Shown here piece after piece: positions 1 to 12,700 of a stretch of 64,000 nt of DNA. Made by a program: the position numbers and the translations under genes. Origin of the DNA: Hexactinellida sp. DTS-2022. Lineage: Eukaryota > Porifera > Hexactinellida. The DNA lies in contig JAPNXP010000003.1 of the NCBI GenBank assembly GCA_028753945.1, forward strand, positions 4,836,001 through 4,900,000, written 5' to 3'. Every line of letters starts with the position of its first letter. The first letter of the stretch is position 1. The notes below the pieces were generated by a model, which was given only the letters and a program-made list of their open reading frames with translations, searched no databases and was not told where the DNA came from.

Positions 1-307
1 TATCCTCCCTGTCTACGGAGCTCCTTTCTCAGTTTGTGTCGGTAGCTGCAACGAAGCTATGCTTAGAGCCAACGAGCTGCAGAACCCGCATAGACTGGCC
101 AGCGTCGCCTGTGGGAACAGTGTACTAAACGCTTGCGAGGCTGACGAGTACGAGGTGAGCGGAGTCGCTACTGGCGGCAATAGTGCTGAAGCCCTGGCGA
201 ACGCTAACAGCTTCGTGGCAATCTACTCGGGAGCGGGATACCAGTTCCAAGCCACTTTTATATTTATCCTTCTATCCCTGGTCCTACTCTCACTACTCTC
301 ATACTAA
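1..307 (+). CDS. 3' end of an unidentified secreted or GPI-anchored protein gene (partial)
   Basis: The frame that ends at 307 is open to the first base of the window, so the internal ATG at 59 need not be the start. This is the last exon or 3' part of a longer gene. The visible 101 residues contain four cysteines in the upstream half (CVGSC, ACG, NACEAD) and end in a hydrophobic stretch, FIFILLSLVLLSLLSY, preceded by small residues (YSGAG). That layout, small omega-site-like residues then a hydrophobic tail at the extreme C terminus, fits a GPI-attachment signal. GC content is higher than in the flanks, which supports coding. The family is not recognisable from this fragment. It converges with CDC37, whose stop is 422 bp away on the other strand. 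Confidence 0.6.
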   Translation, partial: ILPVYGAPFSVCVGSCNEAMLRANELQNPHRLASVACGNSVLNACEADEYEVSGVATGGNSAEALANANSFVAIYSGAGYQFQATFIFILLSLVLLSLLSY

Positions 308-728
308 AGTATATGTCGCTAACAAATTATTTACAATTAGGTAGTCTAGCTAGTATATTCACTTAATAATATTTATTTTCGAAAGTAGTATTATTAAACA
401 TTTATATTCAATGTAAAACACAGCCATCAAGGGTCATTGAGTGCATGTAAGAGATCAAAAATGACAACAGTCAATTATAGTTTCAATATATCAAAAAGTG
501 TAATTATACGTATTCTGTCAATCGAATGAAAAACAGAAAAAGTTTTCAATAGATTAGGTCCAAATTAACTACTAATTTAGCTTGTCTTAGCTAATGTATA
601 TTATGTCTATCAGTTAAAACTTCAGGGTTGAATAACTACCAATATCAATAGCAACAATGAATTCGTTAGTTAGTAAGCCATAGGCATAGGTATATACATG
701 AGTTCATAGAATTCTCACAACAAACCAA
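308..728. other. Convergent intergenic stretch between the GPI-like gene and CDC37
   Basis: AT-rich, with no open frame that looks coding. It must hold both 3' UTRs. On the minus strand an AATAAA-like signal for CDC37 can be read near 370-376 (TTTATT on the plus strand). Confidence 0.5.
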
Positions 729-3700
729 TCAGTCCACTTTCTCATAATTTTCATCATCACTGTTCGATCCCTCGGCCACTTGAGCAGCACTCATGTGCTC
801 TGCTAGCAACTCCTCAGTGCCCGGGGCATTCTGCTGAATCTCCTCTCTCAGCTGATCGTTAGCTGACTTTAACCCGGCTGACCTAATAAATAGTACTGTC
901 ATATAAGGCTGGATATATTCACTGGAAAAGCGATCGAGAGATGCATCTTGTAAGCTACGTAATTACGGTAATACCACGAATTTAATGTGTTTGGCCAAAA
1001 GTCAATATACTTGCAAAATATAAATTAAATAATTAATAAATTAATTAATTCCGTTTATCCATACATTATATCGGAATTGTTCAATAACACTTAGTCACAA
1101 GTTTAATAAGAATTTCGGACAATTTGATGGTACCCTTTTAACCAGAGTCGATTTTTCTTAATTTGTTTAATGTCAATTAGAGAGAAACAATTAAAAAATA
1201 TAACTTATAAAACAACCATTTATTGTAGATAAATATTATAGTCAAACTGTCGAGACAGAATCACAAGATTGGCAAATGATGTTTAGTCTCGTTCGCCATA
1301 GCAATCCACCAGCTATGATGACACCTATTATACTACTACCCATAGAACTGATGCCAATAATGCAAATGTAATATATTTGTACACTTAAACCTTTTTGAGA
1401 TCCGCGTACTCACATACGGGCATTTAAGTTGAATGTAAATTAATTTACCCTGTGGCCCGTATAAGGACTGAAAAATCCGAAATTGGCCCGTGAATTAGAA
1501 AGGTTTGACACTGGTGTGAAGCCAAGCTAAATATGTATTCATTTTTAATGAAGTTTGATGACAAATTTCGATAACAAATAAATATCTTAAATTATCCACA
1601 ACCGGTTAAAACATCAGTTTTAACTTTTGAATGAATCTAGAAAATATGGATTAGTGATTAGTCACTTTGGGATTGCACATGTACTAGCCATTGTATTTCT
1701 GAGATCCGGGCAAATTCCGTTACGGGCACCCTCCAGACGATACGCAGTATAAGGGACGTTTGAGTATACGTATTTGCATTTTGTGATATTTCATTACTAA
1801 AGGTAACAGGAGATCCCGAAGTTACGTTTGTTCGTCTTGTTCGGTATTGCAATAATTTTTGAGGGGCGTGTACAAATATTGGCCGTGTTCGTACTTTGAA
1901 AATCTACAATATATTGTTTTACCATCTTATGATATAACAGTATTCGGAAATAATATCTCCAAAAATATATGAAACAAAATACAATTGAAACAAGACTCAC
2001 TTCGCATCAGCTACCCACAGTCCAGAATCCACACACCTCTTCATGTGGTACTCAGCATCCTCCTTAGACAATGCATTTATTACATGCTGTAGTTTGGCTA
2101 CACTCTGAGACTCGAAACATTCTTTCAATTCCTACAACAAAATAAGTACAGTACATGCCGGATATAAGAACATTCTACTGGGAAACGGTTGCCATGTACC
2201 CTACATTATTTATGACACTTATTAGAACATTATATGCAGTTCCCGACGATGTTCTTATAACCGGCATCCACCGTATACGTATATTTATATATATCAGATA
2301 TAGCGAGATTGTATTTCGAACATAAAATGATGACTATAAAATGTGAACTACTTGACCACTAGCTAATTGGGTTGAATTGGAAAAGAATTAGAAAAGGGAA
2401 ACAATATAACTACAAAGTATCAATGTATACAAGAATTAATTCTAGTGCTTCATGCTTGATAACAGGTGGATTAAAGAATCGTATATAAGTAGAGAGTCAA
2501 ATTACAAGAGTCAATTCAATTTATTGCTACGCTTAATATAACTAGATATTCAAGACTGTAAACCACTAATGTTAGTGAATACATTAAAGTCGGTGCTCAG
2601 TTAATTAAATAGCAATAATATAAATGCATATGATAAGTGGACTTCTAAAATAATTTTTAACCAGCCAGCGATTTGTATCTATACCGTGAAACCTCTATGA
2701 AATAATACCTAATTTCTAGTAATTTATTGATAATGAGTGTAATCAAATAATGTAATATTAACGAAAGGAAATTGGTTAATTAAATTTAATACACGTAGTA
2801 AGCAATTAAATCTATCTTGCAATGTCTAAATTTACTAAAGTAGATTAGCCACTGAATTGCTATTCGTTGTTATACAAAACTTCAAGGGTTACTTACCTTC
2901 GGTAGAGTTTCTATAACTTCTGCTGGATCCAGCCCTCCTGGCCCGAGTCTCTTCTTCTTTTCTTCCTAAAATGAAATCAGTCAATTTGTAAGCCCACAAA
3001 CTGAAAGAACGTACGTACATTCCAATTATTACTAATTTACTATATACAGTGGAGTTGCTGTATTAGCAACTCCCCTTATTAGCAATATTATATTGCTTTA
3101 TTAGCAACCGCTTTTCAGATCCCAAGCGTGACAATACTGTTAATTTAATTCCCCTATTAGCAACATCCGCCTATTAGCAACCACATTTAGTGCCAAACAC
3201 GGGTTGTTATTAAGCGAACTCCACCATATTCACTATGGGGGATTCCTCACCTCCTCATACTCCTGCATTGCTTTCTCAACTCTAATCCTTGCGCGTTCCT
3301 TTACGCGCCCAATGAACCCTTTCACCTCATCTTCATAAGCCTCAGTATAAGTCTTGTCGGCTGTTTTGATCCTAGACACAAAGAAATAATAATTCGTAGA
3401 TCATTTATAAGTAATACAACTTGATAAGCAAATGGATGAAATTAATATGCCAAGCATTAATATGTTAAGTACCCATAAGAGTAGAATTGGAAGCAATTAT
3501 AGCTAGAAATTAATAAAATATGTATTGTTCCAATGCCGATGAAGAGGAAATAGCCGCCCCAGTCTGAAATAATGACGAATGGCAATATACGCTATACAGA
3601 GGCATGGAGTATTTTAATTTTAATTAAACAAGCCAAAGTTGTATTCCTTAGCTATTATTAAGGATTCCAATGGATTCAAATCATAATCTAAATCCATTTA

Positions 3701-6700
3701 TGTATTACGATTTACGAATTATGAATTATCAAAATCAAAGTGCATCCTCAACTGACTTATAAATCCATAAAACCTTCCAAAATTCAAATCAATTATAGCA
3801 AAGTTGTATAATAGTAAAATACGTTACTTCCCCTTCTACGTAGTTTAAAGTATAACTGAAATAATAAGCTATTTAGAAGGTGAAATATATATTGCATTGA
3901 CGGGTAAAAGATTATAAAATGTTAGCTTTCACAATATGTAAACTGATCATAGGGTGTCGGAAATGGGCCGCCCGTCCTGAAGGCTCCGGGTCGGCCCAAT
4001 CGATTTCGGGGCCGCTACATTCACCGGGCAGCCGGGTGGGTCCGACGCCTATGAAACTGATTATTGAACATTAGAACTGTGCCGACAACTACGTATTGGG
4101 CTAGTATTGAAATAACTGCCTTGGATTTTTAATATTATCCACACAAATAAATACTATTTGATAGATCTTATATCTAAGAACATATTGTTTGTAAATTGTA
4201 ATATATGTGAGTCTATGTGACGCAGAATTTTATCCAGGAGCGCGCCATACGCCTAGAGGCGTATAAATTGTGATTCGTTTGCGTTTAGGAGCGGGAAAAC
4301 TGCCGAAAGTCCCCATATAGTAATACAAAAAACTAACCTTTTAGGCATACAAAATTAATACTCTAGTGACCTTAGGACAGTTAGGAGTGTTCAATTCTAC
4401 TCCTATATAATACCCTGATGTGACGCCATTTAACGTATAATACGTGAAGTTACTTCATATATATTATAAATGTTAATTACGTAAAATCGATCCGGGGCCT
4501 TGGGTATCAGTCTTCAACAAATTAAAAATGAATAATTTAAGCTGATTTTAGGGAATATAATCTGTTGGCATTCTGTTAGAATTAGCGTCTGAGTTAAAAT
4601 GGAATAGCCATTAGGACATCTGGTAGAAAGTAGAAATATTTAATGTAAGCATCCAGTTATTGAGTGGTAATATATACTACGTAGAAATTATCAAAATAGC
4701 TATATCGTGGGGTATTCAAATAATGTTATTCTACAAAGTAGTAATACGATAACATAATAAATATGATTTCATATTTGAATGCAATACAATTTGTAGTGAC
4801 GGCATGATATTAAAATTTTAAATATTGTTACACAAACACAATATAGTATATGACTGTATACCCCCCCAAACATATATAATATGTAAGGTTAGGTTTTACA
4901 TAAAACATATAATTATAAATATAAATAAACGAATAAGAATGAAATCTATTATAATAACAAGAAATGGCAACAAGCTTAGAAAGTTGTTTCAGGAAACTTA
5001 GGGATTCTGAGGCAAGCGTAATGTCCCTAGCAGCTAAGATAGGCGACTGGAGCACCGTATATGAGATACTGGGAAAGAGACCAGAATTAGTTAACTTCAT
5101 CCCAGAATATCGCCCTTGGGCCATACTGCATCACGCGAGTCATAGTGGAAATGAAAAGGCCATAATACAAATCCTATCTATTCCAGAATGCGATCCTAAT
5201 CTAATGAGCAGAGACAGACTCAGAGCAAACGAACTGACAGACAATCCTCGTTTGAAGGAAATAATCGAAGCAGCTCAGGCTGGCCGCCCAGTACAAACGC
5301 CAACTCAGAATTACATCGTAATAAAGGAGAGCTTTGAGGAACTCAAACAAGCTGACGCTGTTAATATAAACCAAATGAGCACAGCCTTAGAGAATGGCGA
5401 CATTGTCGAAGTGGCTAAGATAATTGACACCAACCAGCATCTGGTCAATGTAGTCCCTCCCGAACTAGGCTTAGGGCCTCTCCATCAAGCAGCGATAATG
5501 GGAGACGTGGACATAGTCAACAAGCTGCTCTACTACCCGGCTTCTAATCCGGATATCAAAACTACAGCCGCACAGTTTAACATCCATGGTCCAGGGAAAA
5601 CTGCAGAGGAACTCACGACTAGTCAACAAGTCAAAGAAGCGATAAGTTGCAAGAAACAACAACTAACACAGGAGTATTACGCCTGCCCCACTTACGTAGA
5701 CATAACAGACAGTAACCACATACTAATGGACTATGCATCCCATACGATAGAAGCACACAAGGGCTTGTTATGCTCTGATAGGTTTGATTCAGAGAATTTC
5801 AATGTTTTCCCTAAAATGGTCGAAGATGTGTTCCTCTACACGCACTACAGTTCCAAATGGGAACAAGCACGGGAAATAACCTGCAGAGATCTAAATGGCT
5901 TTGATAATATATTAGCGAAACAGATAATGGAACAGAGGTCTAGAGATGCCTTCTATATCAAATTAATAGAAGTGTACACCAGCGAGAAAATAAGGTTATA
6001 CACGAATTTGAACAGTGAACTGAGAAATCAAGCAATTAAAATGTACAAGTCAACTCGATTTAGTTCATACACAACGATCGTCAACGCAATTCTATTTGTT
6101 TGGGATCAGTTAGAGTCCTATTATGACGTCACCTATAGAGGAATGAACCTTAATGAAAAGGAATTAGACGATTACTCGGTTGGTACTGAATTCGCTTGGC
6201 TTAACTTCGTGTCAAGCAGTAGTGAAAGAAAAGTAGCACAGCGATTTGGAAAGAATAAGGACAAGTTCAAAAGTCTGTTTATATTCGATAACAAAAGGCA
6301 GTGCAAATGGTCTCCCAAATCAATTGAAAAGATATCCAACCACGAAAGGGAGAAGGAATACCTGTACCCGTGTGGAGCTCAGTTCAGGGTAACTAAAGTT
6401 GAAACCATGGGTGAATTCAGACACATCCACCTCGAATTAATCTGTGTTGTAGACCCCACGCCTCTCAGGTCTCTCTTTGACGAAACTGTAGCGAGAACTG
6501 AAAAGAACATTGAAACTATAAAAGAGGAAAGTAAACAGTTCGAAAAGGATTTGAGTCAACTAAAATATATTGTAGAAACAGCGAAAGATAATCAAATCGA
6601 GATGTACAATAACGATAATTATGAAGTGCACAAGGATGAAGAAAAAACAGAAAAGGTAACACTCCCCAAAGGTGTTTTCATCTACTCATGCATTTGGTGT

Positions 6701-9700
6701 AAAACGGTGTGTCACGACCCTTGTAGCCAGGAATGTGGGGATATCTGTCGAGTCGCAATCTCAGATGATCAGTGTACAGTTTGTTCGGCAAAATGTCCAT
6801 GGTCATTACATAGAAAATATCCTTTCCGTACAAAACTAGTTACGAAGAGAAAAACAAAGATTAACGAGAATATGAAAAGGAGATACGTGTCTGCGGAAAC
6901 TGAATACGTGGAATCAAAGGTTAGTATAGAGAACCTATCCTATACCATCGAGGATACTATGGCAAGCATGAATAGCAAATTGGGAGAAATAAAGGAGAGT
7001 ATCTCAGTTCTGGAGTTTATGTTAACAGCTGATGATAATAATGGGAATAATTCGTTAATTATTCCAGAAAGGTTTGAAGAGAAAAAACGAAAAGTAGAAC
7101 AGTTAAAGGATCAACTACCTAAAGTTAGTAAATCAGTCAAGATCGGTGAAAATTGTCTCTCCAAAGCTAAGGGTCTTGCTAAATTGAATGGGCTTCTTTA
7201 ATTAATTTGTGAATAATCGATGTGGGTATCTATTATTATTGTTTGTTTAGCTTGTTGTACATATATGTATTACAATACTAAATTGCAAGAATAAGTGTAT
7301 TGGGTTATTATTGTCCGTGATATTAAAACTCGTATAATAAGTACGTAGTAGTATTTCCTAACTAAAAGTGCATTTTTCCTAATTTCCATATTAACAAATA
7401 CCGTATTGCTTCGAATAAGCGCCCAGTCGCTTATTGTTTTTGCCAAAGTTACCAAAATCAATGTAATTACACTCAACTAATCAATTAAAGTAATACAATG
7501 ACTCATTGTAGTAGTAACAAATTGGTTGGTTAACCAACCGAAATCGTAGGAAACTATCGAGGTAGGTTAGCCAAATAACGGATTTGGCCAACTGGTAGAC
7601 AAATTAATCAAATGTAAAGAAGTTGAATCTATTAATGAACAATGGTTTTAAATTAAATTAGTTTGGACTGAATCAAAGCAATTTCGTACCAATTAGTAAC
7701 TAAATATTGTTCATACATTCAACACAGATGTAGATAAAATAACTACTCTTCATGTTTAAGTCATTTATAATAATACAAAATATCTCTTAAGAGTAAGGGC
7801 TGATTACCAACCCTGCACATAAGTATTTTGGGAATATAGTATATGAGTTTATGTTAATAATATTCTCAATACTAATTACTAGGTGATTTTATGTAGCTCT
7901 CCCCAGTGTAATTATTTTGTCTCACAAGGACGAAAGAAATTTGTCCATAATTATAGAATAATAAAAATTATTATTTTCGTAATCTCTTCGCAGTGTAGTC
8001 CATTTATGCAATAAACCATTTAGAGTAGACATTTATCTTGTAGACAATCTTTAATCATTAATTATGCAATATTATTCAGAACTTCATAAATAAAATCATG
8101 CACTTAAGATAAAAGCGAATCTATTCAATTAATTAATAATTAACTCTTAGCTAAACAAATATATTACGTTTTTGTAGTTAAATTAAATCTAGGAAGAGAC
8201 ATTTGCACTCAGTTAATATTTGTTGTTGAGAAGTCAAATACTCAAGAAAAGTTAGTCTAGTAATTTATAACAAATTCTAAAATTACATTGCAGATCTGCA
8301 TTTTAAAAACTCATCGTCTCAAAGTATGGATCCGTTACATGTTTTGGAGCAAAGGAAATGCTTAGGAACCTGGCACTGTAGTCATTTTAAATATTTATTT
8401 TATTGGTTTATCCACATAAATTATCAAGTAGGTATTAAATTAAAGAATTTACAAAATCAAGTGCTAACCTTACAATATTATAAAATATTACGTGGCAGTA
8501 GAGATATGATATGAATTGAAATTTCCAACTCGAATTAGCTGATAAGTCAATAATAATTAAATGAATTGAAAAGGCGATCAAATTAGTATAAATACCATTA
8601 AAATCTTCTTAAAAGACAAACAAACAAAACATGGCATCAAGTTCAGAACAAGATAAAGGTGTTAGCCAACTTCAAGGCAAAGAAGAGACTATCATACCAA
8701 TATCATTGCAAACAAAAGACTGGGCTACGATATTCGAGGTACTATTCAAGCGACCAGAGTTGGTTAACTGTATTCCAAGGGAAGCCATACCCAAGTTAGA
8801 GGACTACGCAAATAAAAATAGAGATGAAGTAGTTATCCGGAAAATGCTTGCGATTCTAGGATGCAATCGAAATCAGGAGAATAAAGTTGGAGAAAGCCCA
8901 ATCGGATTAGTAGAGGATCCCAAATCAAATAGTACCGAATTTCCCTCAAAAGATGTCCCAAGTCCAATAAAAGCAGAAACGGAAATAAACCTTGAGCAAC
9001 CAGAAGTAACAAACAAATCTCTTGTTAATGCAGATACCAGCAATGAGGATGAACAAACTAAAAACAAAGTTAGCGAACTTCCATCAAAAGATATCCCAAG
9101 TCCAATAAAAGCAGAAACGGAAATAAATCTTGAGCAAACAGAAGTGACAAACGAATCCCTTGTTAATGCAGATACCAGCAATGAGGATGAACAAACTAAA
9201 AACAAAGCTACTGAACTTCCCTCAAAGGATATCCCAAGTCCAATGAAAGCAGAAACGGAAATAAACCTTGAGCAACCAGAAGTAACAAACAAATCTCTTG
9301 TTAATGCAGATACCAGCAATGAGGATGAACAAACTAAAAACAAAGCTAGCGAACTTCCCTCAAAAGATATCCCAAGTCCAATAAAAGCAGAAACGGAAAT
9401 AAACCTTGAGCAACCAGAAGTAACAAACAAATCTCTTGTTAATGCAGATACCAGCAATGAGGATGAACAAACTAAAAACAAAGCTACCGAACTTCCCTCA
9501 AAGGATATCCCAAGTCCAATAAAACCAGAAGAGGGTACTCCTGCCAACGATTCACTTCCTGGTGATAAAGATAACGAAACAAATGATGACACTATTTCAA
9601 AGGATAACGATTACAAAGCTTTATTAAAGACTTATGAAGAACTTCGGGAAGCTGATTCCCTCAGAATAGATCAGATAAGCGATGCCTTAGAGAATGGGGA

Positions 9701-12700
9701 TATGCAAAAAGTAGTTAGCATAATCGACAACAACCAGCATCTGGTCAATGTAGTGCCTGCTAAAATAGGGATCGGTCCTCTCCATAAAGCAGCAATGATG
9801 GGTGACGTAGATCTTGTCAACAAACTGCTCTACTACCCGGCTTCCAATCCTGATATTGAGACTACAGCTTCCGAGAAAAACAAGCATGGTCCCGGAAAGA
9901 CAGCAGAACAATTGACAAGAGACGAAGGGGTGATTGAATCTATCTCTCAGAAAAAACGAAAGTTATCACAAGTATATTACGATTGTCCTACTTTCGTACA
10001 GATGAGTGATAGTAACACGATACTCATGAATTATACAGCCATTCCATTAGACGCGTATAAGGGCCTGATATCTTCTGAATTGTTTGCTTCTAGTAAATTC
10101 GAAGTCTTCACAAAAATGGTAGAAGACGTATTCCTATACACAAATCTAACAATAAAGTGGGAAAATGCGAAGGAGATAACATGCAGAGAACTAACTCGCT
10201 TTGATCATCCACTAGCGGAGACAGTGAAGAAATTTGACACAAAAGAAGCATTCTACAAAGGTATAATACGGATATATACCAGTGGTAGTAAAGCAATTTA
10301 TGGTGAATTGAACACGGAAATGAGAAATCAAACTGAAAATAATTCCATGATACGTACAAGATTCTGCAAATTCCGTTCATATGCAGCGATCATCAATGCA
10401 ATATTATTCGTTTGGGAAGAGCTTCAAACCTATACAGGAGATACCTATAGAGGAATGAATATTTCTGAAAAGATCCAGAAAGAGTACACAGTAGGAACTG
10501 AATTCGCTTGGCTTACCTTTATTTCAAGTAGCAGTGACAAGAAAGTAGCGAAGCGATTCGGACAGAAAAAGGTGGAACAGGAAAGTAAAGATAAAGCGGA
10601 AAATAAAGATAAAGCGGAAAATAAAAATAAAGCTGAAAATGAAAACAAAGAGGAAACGAGCAAATGTCTGTTCATATTTAATAACAAGACACAGTGCAAA
10701 TGGTCTCCTAAATCGATTGAAAGCATTTCAAAAATCAAAGAGGAGAAAGAATATCTCTATCCATCTGGAGCACAATTCAGGGTGACAAAGGTAGATGAAG
10801 CAGATGGCTTCAAACAAATACACCTCACATTGATAAATCCCATTGACACGTCAGCTCCTAGAAATCTGTTCGAAGAAGCTCAAATGCGATCCGAACAGGG
10901 CATGAAAAATATTAACAAGGAATTAAGTCAATTCAAAAAAGATTTGAGTGAACTTAGAGATTTAACAAAGAATATAAACGGTGAAAATAACAAAAAATAC
11001 GCAACAGACACAGAAGAAGAAATCAAAGCTATGGTAGAAAAGCTCAAAAGTAAAATTGGAGACGGCTCAAATATGAATACCTTACTGGATGAAATAACAG
11101 AGAATATCGGTATAATGGAATATGGGTTAACAGATGTAAAGTCTACTTTTAGGAGAATGAAACAAATGATCTTCCAAGATAATATGAAACAAAAGCAACA
11201 AACAACAAGAAGGCTAAGAGGGGAATTAATGGAGATAACGGGATCCCTAAATACAGTTGAGAGCAGTTTTAAGGAAACTATAGCATTGATACCAGGAGAA
11301 CAGTGATTGCAACTTAATGTCTAAGTTAATACTAACAATATTCTCAGAAATTGATTCGTTTACCCTTCCAGTGTAATCATTAAATGTGTTATTGATATAG
11401 GCCTGATTCTTCTGTTCATAATGTGTGCTAGATATGATTTAAAAACAAAAATTAATGAGTCTAATTTTTTGTATACAGTAGAACCTGCCTAATCGGACAC
11501 CGTTGGGATAGGGAAAAATGTCGGTTCTGCTCAAGGACTTATCCAGGACGCGAGACGATCCTTTTGGAGCATGATTTTTGGAAAATTTAGAATCCTCTCC
11601 TATACCGTAACATTAATTTGTGATTTAGGCGTATGAAAATTGAATCAGACCAGGAGCCTATTTACAAATGGTTGTATCATACACTGGTTCTGCTGAATTC
11701 CGGGTGATAGAGGCTCGAATTATGCAGGTAGTCCTGCATCAATTATAATGTTTTATGTTAATCGAGTATAAATAATTATTAACTAATCAAAAGGTAACCT
11801 CAAATATAATATACGTATATTGGTCGTGGGTAAGTATGGCGATTATGTTAACTTCAGTGCACTCCCAGTTTCATAGGAATATATTACGTACATTACTATA
11901 TTAGTCAACAATTTAAGGTGACAAGAGTTGAAAAACAAGGGGAAACATCTACCTCAAGTAAATAAAAACTATCGACCCTTCAAGCCCAATAAACTTTTTG
12001 ATGAAATGTAGAGAACTTAATATAGCATTTAAGCTAAAACGAGAAACGAACTACATTCAACGCAGTACGAGTGATAGGGACGAGAAGAACAAGGGGCACT
12101 AGAAAGAATTAAAAATATGGATTCATTATTGGAGGAAATAAATGAAAATATCCTAATACTGGAATCTGAGTTAGCAACTGAAAAAACCTTAAAGTTTACG
12201 GGAAAATTAAGCAATTTATTTTTAAAGAAAAAGTAGAAAATAAGCAACAAATAATAAATCGATTAAGAAGGAAAAGGATGGTATTAGTGAGATAGTAGTG
12301 AAAGCTAGAACTTCTTCAAAGGTCTTCAAAAAAATAAATAATTTTTTGTAGTACAGTGGATGCCGGTTATAAGCACATCGTTGGGAACTGCACTTAATGT
12401 GCCTATAACCGACATGTTCTTATAACCGACATGTTCTTATAACCGACATAAATTATGCAGGGTATATGGCAACCGTTTCCCAACATAGTGTGCTTATGTA
12501 TATCCGATATGTTCTTATAACCGGTGTGCTTATATCTGACATCTACTGTACAGTAAACATTGGATTTAACGATACTCGTTTGGGCAGGCTAAAAGGTCAC
12601 TAAATCCGATAGCTCAAAAAGCTTCAAATACTACTACGGACCTCTATGCAAAAAAGTTTTAAAAAAAGTAAAAAGTAAAAAAAGCCAAAATATGTATTTT

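Noticed and set aside
8873-9592. 239-codon minus-strand frame
   Set aside because: Exact antisense of the 138-bp minisatellite of ANK-ART gene 2; the repeat keeps the opposite frame open by its periodicity.
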